From Tolypothrix tenuis PCC 7101 (GTDB lineage Bacteria > Cyanobacteriota > Cyanobacteriia > Cyanobacteriales > Nostocaceae): a stretch of DNA of 64,000 nucleotides. This document shows, piece by piece, positions 24,808 through 33,279 of this stretch. Location of the stretch: contig NZ_AP018248.1 in assembly GCF_002368295.1 (NCBI RefSeq), forward strand, positions 5,098,798-5,162,797, in the 5' to 3' direction. How positions within the stretch are numbered: position 1 is the first letter of the stretch; the number at the start of each line of letters is the position of its first letter. The position numbers were made by a program, and so were the translations under genes. A model generated the notes under the pieces. It did no database searches and was not told where the DNA came from. It was given only the letters and a program-made list of their open reading frames with translations.

Positions 24808-27237
24808 ATGTCAGACGTTAATAATATTGATACTGTGACGCAAGAATTATCTGATAAATCTCCTGTTTCTACTCTACGGGCAGAAGCGATCGCACGCATC
24901 CGGAATAGCCTGCGCCCTGGACAACAGCAAATGGCTGATTGGAACTGTGGCCCTTTGGCTGTATCGGCTGTACCTGGTGCAGGGAAATCTACAGGGATGG
25001 CGGCGGCTGCGGCGATCGCAGTTGCACGTCAGTATGAACTTGCAGCCCAGTCGCGCCCAGCTTCTCGTCGTCAGTTGGTAGTTGTGACTTTTACCCGTTC
25101 TGCGGCTGCTAATATTAAAGCGAAAATCCGCAAATATTTACGCGATGATTTATCTTTACCCCAGACAGGTTTTGTGGTTTATACCTTGCATGGTTTGGCA
25201 TTAAATATCGCCAGCCGCCATCCTGAATTATCGGGGTTGCAGTTAGAAAACGTCACATTAATTACACCAAATCAAAGCCACCGCTTCATCCGTACTGCTG
25301 TAGAACAGTGGATTGCGAATCATCCCAGCCTTTATTTACGCTTACTCGAAGGTAGCCAATTTGACGGCGAAGAAACAGAAAGATTGCGTCGTCAATCGGT
25401 ACTGCGAACAGAAGTATTACCAGACTTAGCAACAACAGTTATTCACGAAGCCAAAAGTTCTGGTTTATCCCCCGAAGACTTACGCCAGTGGAGTAAACAA
25501 ACCTCAGACCCCTACGCCATTTTAAATATAGCCGCAGGTTTGTACGAACAATATCAGAAATTAATGCGATCGCGTGAATTCATCGACTACGACGACATGA
25601 TTTTAGCCGCCCTGCGCGTCCTAGAAAACGACAGCGCCCGCCGCATCGAGCAAAATCAAGTTTTCGCCGTCTTTGAAGACGAAGCCCAAGATTCCAGCCC
25701 ATTGCAGACGAAGTTGCTGGAAATTTTGGCGAGTAATGCGGAGGGGGATGAGGAAGATAAAACAATTAATCCCATTACCAATTACCAATTACCAATTACC
25801 CAATCCCCAATCAACCTAGTCCGAGTAGGCGACCCCAACCAAGCGATTAACTCAACTTTTACCCCAGCCGATCCAATTTATTTTCGGGAATTTTGTGCCG
25901 AGTGCGATCGCATGAGCAGATTGGCGACAATGGATCAAGCTGGGCGCAGTACAAGAATTATCCTGGAAGCAGCTAACTTTGCACTGGAATGGATTAATAG
26001 TTTTTACGGAGTGAAGATGCAACAATCATCTCATGACTCCGTGATTTCTCTTCCCTTCCGTCCGCAGAGAATTCGGGCTGTGGATACTGGTGACCCCCAA
26101 GCAGACGCAAACCCAGCAGCAGTAGGAAGGGGTTTAGAACTATATACCCCACGTGATATTCATCACACTGTTGAATTGCTTTCACAGCGAGTCATTGAAT
26201 TATTTGCTGATGACCCTAGCAAAATTAGCGCAGCAGTGTTAGTGCGGGAAAATCGCCAAGGACGATGGCTAGCTGAAGCGCTAGAACCGATATGCAAAGA
26301 GCATAAAATTACACTTTATGATGTGGGAGAACGCGATCGCCGTTCCCAAATTCCCCAAGAAATTTTAGCATTACTCCAATTTTGCGATCGCCCTCATTCC
26401 CCAGATTACCTAAAAGCGGCTTTAGAAGTATTAGTGGAACGCCAACTCATACCCACCCAAGACTTAAACGCACTGGCGAGTTTACCAGAAGATTTTTTAT
26501 ACCCTGGCCCCTTAGCCGCACCACAATCAGAAACAGTCCAAAAAGCTTCACACTTGTGTCGGAGTTTACTCCGCGCCCGCTTAGAACTGCCAATATATCA
26601 GCTAATTTCCTTTTTAGCTTTGGCTTTGAATTACGACCAAGCCGAACTCGCAACGGCTGACAAACTCGCAGAACGAGTAAACCAGCAAATTTCTGGTAAT
26701 AGTTCAATGGGCGCAATGCTATCAGCCTTAAGTGAAATTGTCAGTTCCGAACGCTTTGAAGCAGTAGAAACAGAAGATTTAGAAGCACGTTACACCCGTA
26801 ACGGTCAACTGACAATTATTACCATGCATAAAGCCAAAGGGCTAGATTGGGACTATGTTTTTATTCCCTTTCTCCACGAAAACTTAATTCCCGGTCGCTT
26901 TTGGGTTCCACCCCAAAGCCAATTTTTAGGCGACTTTACCTTATCAGAAGTCGCCCGCGCCCAAGTACGTGCTGCTTTGCATAATGAATCACAGATACCC
27001 GATGTCTCCCAAGCTTGGGAAGTAGCAAAACATCTGAAAACTGCGGAAGAGTATCGCTTACTCTATGTTGCCATGACCAGAGCCAAGCGCTTATTGTGGA
27101 TGTCTGCAGCACAGAAAGCCCCATTTACTTGGAGCAAACCTGAGAATTTGCAAGAACAAGCACCTTGTCCTGTGTTTCCTGCTTTAAAACGTCAATTTCC
27201 TGATTATGTACTTTCTTTAGCAACGATGGTTCATTGA
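24808..27237 (+). CDS. UvrD/Rep-family superfamily 1 DNA helicase
   Basis: 809 residues. Motifs in order: Walker A AVPGAGKST (about 54-62), Ia VVTFTRSAAANIKAKI (about 92), Walker B VFEDEAQDSS (about 288), III RVGDPNQAI (about 340), V TMHKAKGLDWDYVF (about 672) and VI LLYVAMTRAKR (about 752). It would unwind DNA 3' to 5' in repair or replication restart. It is longer than typical UvrD in the 2A/2B region and is distinct from PcrA. A stretch NPITNYQLPITQSPI (about 321-335), encoded by STRR-type DNA, is inserted between motifs II and III. A hairpin terminator follows. Confidence 0.92.
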   Translation: MSDVNNIDTVTQELSDKSPVSTLRAEAIARIRNSLRPGQQQMADWNCGPLAVSAVPGAGKSTGMAAAAAIAVARQYELAAQSRPASRRQLVVVTFTRSAAANIKAKIRKYLRDDLSLPQTGFVVYTLHGLALNIASRHPELSGLQLENVTLITPNQSHRFIRTAVEQWIANHPSLYLRLLEGSQFDGEETERLRRQSVLRTEVLPDLATTVIHEAKSSGLSPEDLRQWSKQTSDPYAILNIAAGLYEQYQKLMRSREFIDYDDMILAALRVLENDSARRIEQNQVFAVFEDEAQDSSPLQTKLLEILASNAEGDEEDKTINPITNYQLPITQSPINLVRVGDPNQAINSTFTPADPIYFREFCAECDRMSRLATMDQAGRSTRIILEAANFALEWINSFYGVKMQQSSHDSVISLPFRPQRIRAVDTGDPQADANPAAVGRGLELYTPRDIHHTVELLSQRVIELFADDPSKISAAVLVRENRQGRWLAEALEPICKEHKITLYDVGERDRRSQIPQEILALLQFCDRPHSPDYLKAALEVLVERQLIPTQDLNALASLPEDFLYPGPLAAPQSETVQKASHLCRSLLRARLELPIYQLISFLALALNYDQAELATADKLAERVNQQISGNSSMGAMLSALSEIVSSERFEAVETEDLEARYTRNGQLTIITMHKAKGLDWDYVFIPFLHENLIPGRFWVPPQSQFLGDFTLSEVARAQVRAALHNESQIPDVSQAWEVAKHLKTAEEYRLLYVAMTRAKRLLWMSAAQKAPFTWSKPENLQEQAPCPVFPALKRQFPDYVLSLATMVH
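25768..25811. repeat. STRR repeat inside the helicase gene
   Basis: ATTACCA/ATTACCC units, the complement of the GGTAATT array at 15920-15990, lie in frame in the helicase. The insertion is at the surface between motifs II and III, so it may be tolerated. Confidence 0.8.
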
Positions 27238-27261
27238 TCGGTCAGTTACTTTAGCGAGATT

Positions 27262-27294
27262 AGATACCCGACTTTTTGAAAAAGTCGGGTATCT
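27262..27294 (+). terminator. Hairpin terminator after the helicase gene
   Basis: AGATACCCGACTTTT pairs with AAAAGTCGGGTATCT, starting 25 bp after the stop. A long T run does not follow, so it could work as a stability or attenuation hairpin as well. It is the only strong structure near the gene end. Confidence 0.65.
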
Positions 27295-28033
27295 GTCTAG
27301 CAACTTTTGCTGAATTAAGTACTATTCCCAGAATTATTCATAGATTTCAAATACGATTGCATTTTTTTAAACAACTTTAATCCCATTTTCATAAACAATT
27401 ACAATATCACCCTCTTGATTAATTAGGTTTAAAGTATTTGAGTGATATATATTACATATCTATTTAACATTTGTATTGAAAATTACTTAACAATGGTCGC
27501 CAGCCCAATCTACGCATGATGAAACCTCTAACAAATAAGATTGTCGCTTATTTATAAAGTTAAAAACTAATTACATCAGTGTGTTATATGTGTATATTGT
27601 CCATTATAATATATTACGAAAAATGAGCGCATTGCCTTACACTACAAACTATCTGGCGCTGTCTGATAGCTTTCTGATGACAAACTACATTTAAGCTTTA
27701 ATTTATAAATTTTTTATAGAATTTCTCATATCAATATTAAGTATTGTCACGGTTTGTATTTAATAGCAATTTAGGGCATTCTATTATTTTAGACATTTAT
27801 TCTCTGCCTTGAATAACGACACATTTACAGCAGATTGCTGGTTAAGTACAGATAATTGTAAGAGCATGGCAGTGCTATGCCCCTAGCAACTTATGAAATA
27901 CAGTATATTTTATGCCTAATTCTTGCTGGCACTATCGCTAAGTGAAAGTTGATGTAAAAATATTGCATTTTGTTATTAAAAATAGTTCGTTCTAATTAAT
28001 TGATATCTCTGGATCAAAGGTGGTTATACACTA
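27295..28033. other. AT-rich spacer before the GAF gene
   Basis: 740 bp with no defensible gene. It contains a degenerate GCATGGCAGTGC palindrome (about 27866-27885), related to the ends of the element at 43999-44223, and otherwise AT-rich DNA likely to hold the promoter for 28034. Confidence 0.5.
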
Positions 28034-28822
28034 ATGTCATATCCGAAAGATGAAGTCGATAACAATATCTCTCAGGCAAAACAATTAAGTTTATACGAGT
28101 CTAGTAATTATGAATATTTACTGCGCCAAAAGTTGCGTCAAGAAAAGTTACTCAGCAGAATCTCGCTGAAAATTCGGGAAACATTAAAATTAGAAGAAGT
28201 ACTGCAAACTGCTGTAGAAGAAGTTAGACAATTACTAGCAACAGATAGAGTGGTTTTATATCAGTTTGTCAATGGTTGGAATGGTTCAGTAGTAGTAGAA
28301 TCTGTTAGCTCAGATTATATGTCTATTTTAGACATGGATATTAATGATACCTGCTTTTCACAAGAACATGCAGTTCTCTACCGCGATGGACGAATTAGAG
28401 CAATTAACGATATTTATCTAGAAGGATTAGCTAGTTGTCACGTTCAATTACTAGCTCAATTACAAGTAAGAGCAAATTTAGTTATTCCGGTGATCCGCCA
28501 AGATTTTTTATGGGGTCTTTTAATTGCTCATCATTGCCAAAACTCTAGAAAATGGGAAGATTGGGAGATTGAGCTACTTAAGCAGTTGAGTGTTCAATTA
28601 GCGATCGCAATTCAACAAGCACATCTTTATGAACAGCTGCAAGCTCAAGTACAAAATTATAGCGTGAATAGTAATTCACAAGAGAATGCAGCCATATATG
28701 CTCTCCAAAAACTAAAACTTCTGCTGCAACGGGAAGATATTTGTTGGGAAACTTTACCAGCAATCGTAGAAGAAAGCTTAGATAAAGCCTATCAAGGAAT
28801 CATTACTTGGGATAAAAAGTAG
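28034..28822 (+). CDS. Stand-alone GAF protein, DXCF-type cyanobacteriochrome candidate
   Basis: 262 residues: a helical N-terminus (about 25-55), one GAF domain (about 50-200) and a helical C-terminal tail. Cys135-His136 (SCHVQLL) is at the bilin-attachment position, followed by QVRANLVIPV and LWGLLIAHHC as in bilin-binding GAF domains. Asp105-Thr-Cys107-Phe108 matches the DXCF motif. The two cysteines are 28 residues apart, the same spacing as Cys494 and Cys522 in TePixJ, whose blue/green photocycle uses both. There is no kinase, cyclase or methyl-accepting domain, so it would signal through a partner. Not proof of chromophore binding. Confidence 0.8.
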   Translation: MSYPKDEVDNNISQAKQLSLYESSNYEYLLRQKLRQEKLLSRISLKIRETLKLEEVLQTAVEEVRQLLATDRVVLYQFVNGWNGSVVVESVSSDYMSILDMDINDTCFSQEHAVLYRDGRIRAINDIYLEGLASCHVQLLAQLQVRANLVIPVIRQDFLWGLLIAHHCQNSRKWEDWEIELLKQLSVQLAIAIQQAHLYEQLQAQVQNYSVNSNSQENAAIYALQKLKLLLQREDICWETLPAIVEESLDKAYQGIITWDKK

Positions 28823-28905
28823 ATATCTGGTTTTAATAATCTAGCTTGATTCCGCAAATTTTTGTGTGGAAAGGAGACAGATAAAAATAAATAGGTTAGC
28901 AGATC

Positions 28906-29030
28906 AATACTGCTCGGTTAAGGATTTTTAACTCTTAATTTGATCTAGGGAAAAGGAGAAAGGGTAAGGGTTAAAGGTTTTTTCTTTCCCCTTTTGCCCT
29001 TCCCCTTTCACCATTACCCCTTACCAATTA
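28906..29030. repeat. Repeat starting AATACTGCTCGGTTAAGG
   Basis: Begins AATACTGCTCGGTTAAGG, then GGGTAAGGGTTAAAGG and CCCCTTTCACC, the same family as 58559-58681. It fills the gap between the GAF gene and the oxygenase stop. Confidence 0.75.
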
Positions 29031-29034
29031 CCCA

Positions 29035-29646
29035 TTACTTACGTTTTTTCTGTGTAGACTTAGCCACTCTCGACTCAATAGTAAATTCTGGTATTTCTGC
29101 GAGTTCTACTTCATCTAAACTATACTGTTCGCAAACTAAACTCAGGCGGTTTCCAGGAGTTTGAACTGCATTAACAGAATGTGTTAAATCGCCTTGAAAG
29201 TAAACTAAAGTATTCATTTGTGGCCTAATTTGTCCCAGTTGGCGTTTGTGCGATCGCAGTACCAATTCTCCCCCCTGCATATCGGGAGGTACGCGCACAT
29301 AGAGAACGCTAACAACTAAAGGCGGTTCTATAGTTTTACAGTATGAACGCAAAGAGCGATCAATATGTGGATCGACACGAGAGCCTTCTTTGAGCAATAA
29401 AGGATTCAGGTAAAAAGCATTACAGTTAGGTAAAAGAGCTAAATCTAAATAAGGCTTGAAATAGGGAAACTGCTGCTCTACTTGTGCTATATACGATTTT
29501 TGAAACACCACAGAAAATCCCTTCGTACCAACAAAATCGCGGTTGAGGTTATTAACAGAAAAGTAAGGACAAGCATGGATTTCTCCCCATAATTTATTGA
29601 GATAATCGCTGGAGAAAGCGTTTGATTTTTGTTGATAGTTTTTCAC
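29035..29646 (-). CDS. 2OG-Fe(II) oxygenase (prolyl-4-hydroxylase-like)
   Basis: 203 residues. Double-stranded β-helix dioxygenase: iron ligands His94, Asp96 (DPHIDRS) and His156 (LTHSVNAV), and Arg167 (NRLSL) to bind 2-oxoglutarate, with MQGGELVLRSH in between. Such enzymes hydroxylate amino acids, peptides or lipids; the substrate is not predictable. The preceding GAF gene runs the other way. A tail of Lys/Arg residues (STQKKRK) ends the protein. Confidence 0.88.
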   Translation of the reverse strand: MKNYQQKSNAFSSDYLNKLWGEIHACPYFSVNNLNRDFVGTKGFSVVFQKSYIAQVEQQFPYFKPYLDLALLPNCNAFYLNPLLLKEGSRVDPHIDRSLRSYCKTIEPPLVVSVLYVRVPPDMQGGELVLRSHKRQLGQIRPQMNTLVYFQGDLTHSVNAVQTPGNRLSLVCEQYSLDEVELAEIPEFTIESRVAKSTQKKRK

Positions 29647-29831
29647 AGTACGGTGAGGGGATTTAGCAGATTTTTAGCTGTAGGGTTAGTTACAATACTT
29701 CCCAGTTTTATGAAATTCCTGTGTGATTTTTCTCAGTCTATGCATCTCTACATTTTTCCTGTTCCCTCTGTTTACAAGTCATTTCATCAATGACTGCACA
29801 TATCTTTAAAAGAGCAAATTGTCAAGATAGA

Positions 29832-30152
29832 TCATAAGATCCATTCCGAAGAACGCTCGCCCAAATCGAGGGGAATACTCACAGCTTTGCCCAGACGGGG
29901 GCGATCGCGTGTTTGAGTGATAAATGTTTGGACTTGAGTCGTTCCACCTAAAGCATTAAGATAATTGGCAATGCTATCAAGATGGGCTTGATATTCCTCT
30001 TCGCTCAAGGGAAAAGAAGCTTGCTCAACATACTTCCACATGACTTGCAAAAAAATTTTTCCCTGGGATCGCCGCAGCTGCACATCGTAAGAGCGTCCCC
30101 ACTTTTCAAGCAACAGTTGACGTAATTGCTGTCCTGTCATAGGTTGTCTCAA
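29832..30152 (-). CDS. DUF3067 family protein
   Basis: 106 residues, starting MRQPMTGQQLRQLLLEKWG; Met5 is an alternative start. This small soluble family is restricted to oxygenic phototrophs and is usually found divergently next to petC, as here (217 bp apart). The function is not established; the location suggests a role in cytochrome b6f or Rieske assembly (inference). Confidence 0.85.
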   Translation of the reverse strand: MRQPMTGQQLRQLLLEKWGRSYDVQLRRSQGKIFLQVMWKYVEQASFPLSEEEYQAHLDSIANYLNALGGTTQVQTFITQTRDRPRLGKAVSIPLDLGERSSEWIL

Positions 30153-30369
30153 TTAGATTTTACATTTAGTTATGATGTTAAGTTCCGTAACTCAAGTATG
30201 ATAAGGATATAAAGAAATGTAATGCTAACAGAAAAGATGCTAGATATATCTTGGAACAAAGAAGTATGGCATTTTTGTGGGCGTTAGCATTTCGACTTAG
30301 ATAAGAGTTGCTCACCTACTAGTACTCTTATCAAAATGCTTAACAAAATACACAAAGAGCGCGTAGATT

Positions 30370-30909
30370 ATGGCTCAATTTTCTGAATCAGCAGACGTGC
30401 CCGATATGGGGCGTCGTCAATTCATGAATCTGCTCACTTTTGGAACCGTCACTGGAGTGGCTCTGGGTGCATTGTATCCCGTTGTCAATTATTTTATTCC
30501 ACCTGCTGCAGGTGGCGCTGGTGGCGGTGCAACGGCAAAAGACGAGCTGGGCAACGATGTTAGCGTCAGCAAGTTTCTAGCAAGCCATAATGTAGGCGAT
30601 CGCTCCCTCGTTCAGGGACTCAAGGGCGACCCAACTTATCTTGTAGTAGAAAGCAAAGAAGCGATTGGCGATTACGGCATTAATGCCATCTGCACCCACC
30701 TGGGTTGTGTTGTGCCCTGGAACGTGGCTGAGAACAAGTTTAAATGTCCTTGTCATGGTTCCCAATACGACGCAACGGGTAAGGTTGTTCGTGGCCCCGC
30801 GCCGCTTTCTTTGGCTTTGGCGCATACCAAAGTAGAAGACGACAAAGTTGTAGTTACTCCTTGGACTGAAACCGATTTCCGTACCGGCGAAGAACCTTGG
30901 TGGGCTTAA
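30370..30909 (+). CDS. petC: Rieske iron-sulfur protein of cytochrome b6f
   Basis: 179 residues, the usual length. One N-terminal membrane helix (about 20-44) preceded by Gly-Arg-Arg, a Gly-rich hinge (GAGGGA, about 48-54) and the 2Fe-2S domain with ligands in CTHLGC (Cys108, His110) and CPCHGS (Cys126, His129); Cys113 and Cys128 form the disulfide. It passes electrons from plastoquinol to cytochrome f. The arginine pair before the helix suggests Tat export, as known for Rieske proteins. petA follows 106 bp downstream with a terminator beyond. Confidence 0.97.
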   Translation: MAQFSESADVPDMGRRQFMNLLTFGTVTGVALGALYPVVNYFIPPAAGGAGGGATAKDELGNDVSVSKFLASHNVGDRSLVQGLKGDPTYLVVESKEAIGDYGINAICTHLGCVVPWNVAENKFKCPCHGSQYDATGKVVRGPAPLSLALAHTKVEDDKVVVTPWTETDFRTGEEPWWA

Positions 30910-31015
30910 TTATCTTTGTCAGCAGTCAGCGATCAGTGGTCAGTTGTTTACTTTCCACTGACAAATGACAAATGACCAATGACCAATTCACGAGACAATC
31001 GTTGCCCTTATAGAG

Positions 31016-32017
31016 ATGAGAAATGCTTCGATAACAGCGAGGTTCACTCGCAGTACTAGAGCAATCGTCAAAACATTGCTCATAGCGATCGCTACGGTGA
31101 CATTCTACTTCACCAGCGATTTAGCTCTGCCACAATCGGCTGCTGCCTACCCATTTTGGGCACAGCAAACCTATCCAGAAACCCCCCGCGAACCAACAGG
31201 GCGGATTGTTTGCGCCAACTGTCACTTAGCTGCAAAGCCGACAGAAGTGGAAGTTCCGCAATCAGTGCTACCTGACACCGTGTTTAAAGCCGTGGTGAAA
31301 ATCCCCTACGATACTAGCGTGCAGCAAGTAGGTGCTGATGGCTCTAAAACCGGTTTGAATGTTGGCGCTGTATTGATGCTACCTGAAGGCTTCAAGATTG
31401 CTCCTGAAGACCGCATTTCTGAAGAACTCAAAGAAGAAGTCGGCGATACTTACTTCCAAACTTACAGCGAAGATAAGGAAAACGTCGTCATCGTTGGCCC
31501 TCTCCCTGGTGAACAGTATCAGGAAATAATCTTCCCAGTTCTGTCTCCCAACCCCGCAACTGATAAAAATATCCACTTTGGTAAATATTCAGTTCACGTA
31601 GGCGGTAACCGGGGACGCGGACAAGTTTACCCAACTGGTGAAAAGAGCAACAACTCTGTTTACAATGCTTCTGCTGCTGGTACAATCACCAAGATTGCCA
31701 AAGAAGAAGATGGAGACGGCAACGTCAAATATGTAGTCAGCATCAAAACCGACGCTGGTGAAGTTGTCTCTGATACGATTCCTTTAGGCCCCGAACTCAT
31801 TGTTTCTGAAGGGCAAACTGTAAAAGCTGGTGATGCTTTAACCAATAATCCCAACGTTGGTGGATTTGGTCAAAAAGATGCAGAAATCGTATTACAAGAT
31901 GCTAGTCGCGTCAAATGGTTGATTGCATTCATCGCGCTTGTGATGATGGCTCAAGTTATGCTCGTGTTGAAGAAGAAGCAGGTTGAGAAAGTCCAAGCCG
32001 CAGAAATGAATTTCTAA
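31016..32017 (+). CDS. petA: Cytochrome f, apoprotein
   Basis: 333 residues. Signal peptide to about residue 44 (cleavage at SAAA before Tyr45); the new N-terminal Tyr45 (YPFWAQQ) is the second haem ligand, and the haem c site is Cys66-Ala-Asn-Cys69-His70. A large lumenal domain is followed by one membrane anchor near the C-terminus (WLIAFIALVMMAQVMLVL) and a short Lys-rich stromal tail. It transfers electrons to plastocyanin or cytochrome c6. It is in the same operon as petC. The spacer between them holds TGACAAATGACCAATGACC short repeats. Confidence 0.98.
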   Translation: MRNASITARFTRSTRAIVKTLLIAIATVTFYFTSDLALPQSAAAYPFWAQQTYPETPREPTGRIVCANCHLAAKPTEVEVPQSVLPDTVFKAVVKIPYDTSVQQVGADGSKTGLNVGAVLMLPEGFKIAPEDRISEELKEEVGDTYFQTYSEDKENVVIVGPLPGEQYQEIIFPVLSPNPATDKNIHFGKYSVHVGGNRGRGQVYPTGEKSNNSVYNASAAGTITKIAKEEDGDGNVKYVVSIKTDAGEVVSDTIPLGPELIVSEGQTVKAGDALTNNPNVGGFGQKDAEIVLQDASRVKWLIAFIALVMMAQVMLVLKKKQVEKVQAAEMNF

Positions 32018-32042
32018 ATTCTTTGCTAACTTACTTATTTGC

Positions 32043-32068
32043 AGACAGGCAATATGCCTGTCTTTTTT
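32043..32068 (+). terminator. Rho-independent terminator of petC-petA
   Basis: AGACAGGCA and TGCCTGTCT form a 9-bp stem with a 3-nt loop, followed directly by a T run. It lies 26 bp after the petA stop. Confidence 0.9.
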
Positions 32069-32253
32069 ATGATTTTTTTTGGGAAGACCCTATGCGAAAC
32101 AGAGTGGAACTTGGGGAATTCGTTTTTGGGGATGGGGGAGGGGACATGGGAAAGAACATACCAATGCCCAATTCCCTATGCCCCAAGCGGTGGGGAGAAC
32201 AACCTCGTCCATCCACAAGGGGATGGAGTTTCCCGCCGCTTTCAATAAAAATC

Positions 32254-32398
32254 AGGACTTACGCAACTGGCACAGTTATCTTCTGGCATAAGAGTCAAGA
32301 GTCAAGGGTCAAGGGTCAAAAATTTAGGTTTTTTGGACTATTGACATTTGAACCTGGACAAACCTACACGAAAAAAATATGACACTTGCGTAAGTCCT
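32254..32398. mobile_element. 145-bp MITE-like element
   Basis: Perfect 13-bp inverted ends AGGACTTACGCAA (32254-32266) and TTGCGTAAGTCCT (32386-32398), no coding content, and an internal AAGGGTCAAGGGTC STRR. AGGACTTACGC ends are typical of small non-autonomous elements in filamentous cyanobacteria (recalled, not searched). Confidence 0.75.
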
Positions 32399-33279
32399 AA
32401 AAATCTCGAATCAGTATTTTCTCGCAAATGATTAGGGATTGCTATATTTGGAATTCATCTAATTTTTATAAGTATTAGGGAAATTATAAATTTTGGGTAA
32501 ATACTGAGAACTCAAATATGATTTCTTTGGTTTTTATTGTACTTTACATAGAGAAAGCAATACTGTGTTGTTCAGTTAACTGGTAGAAATATATAGGAAT
32601 CATAAATGATTTGTGAAATCTTCACATATAGGTTTGTTAACCGTTGACAGTCAACAGCCAAAACTGATATTTTTCACAACTGAAATAGGATTGCTATATT
32701 CTGCTAAACCTGATTGAACCAAATACTTAATTAGTAGCGAAAGATAGCATTTTAAATTAACCAATTTCCGAAGAGTATCTGAGGAAAAACAGATATAATT
32801 TAGGCTTTTCTGTACTGATGACTACAATGGCTGTAAATTAAATTTTAAAAGCTGATTGTCTTAATAGGCGTTATTTTTAACGTCTATGTCTTAGTGCAGA
32901 AATTTAGCCTAGTATTACCTATAAATTTTGAGCTAAAAATCTATTCTGGTATTTACTGAATAAGCATAATATACGCTTGTCTCTTCCTTATAGGAAAAAT
33001 ACGAGCACAAATTCCTATATGGTTAGAGTTTTTATTCAAGATATTTATGCTGTTTAAATGGATGAAGACAAGGGTTTAACACTTTGTCTCAATACATCAT
33101 GATTTTTTTGGTATGTATAAGACTCATATTAAAAAACTCATGAAGTTTTTTCGTGCTTCCCTGTCTTCTTCTAGGCAAATAATTTCAGTAATCAAAACGG
33201 ATTTATATATTTCGTCACCAGGTCAACAATTGACTTTTTTGCAAACATATTAGATTAACCAATAATTTCCAACAATCAA
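32399..33279. other. Spacer upstream of the megasynthase
   Basis: 880 bp of AT-rich sequence with no gene. It must contain the megasynthase promoter. I see no strong NtcA (GTA-N8-TAC) or other known operator pattern. Confidence 0.45.

Noticed and set aside
32023..32382. ORFs of 60-119 codons after petA
   Set aside because: They start inside the petA terminator and run into a MITE and short repeats.
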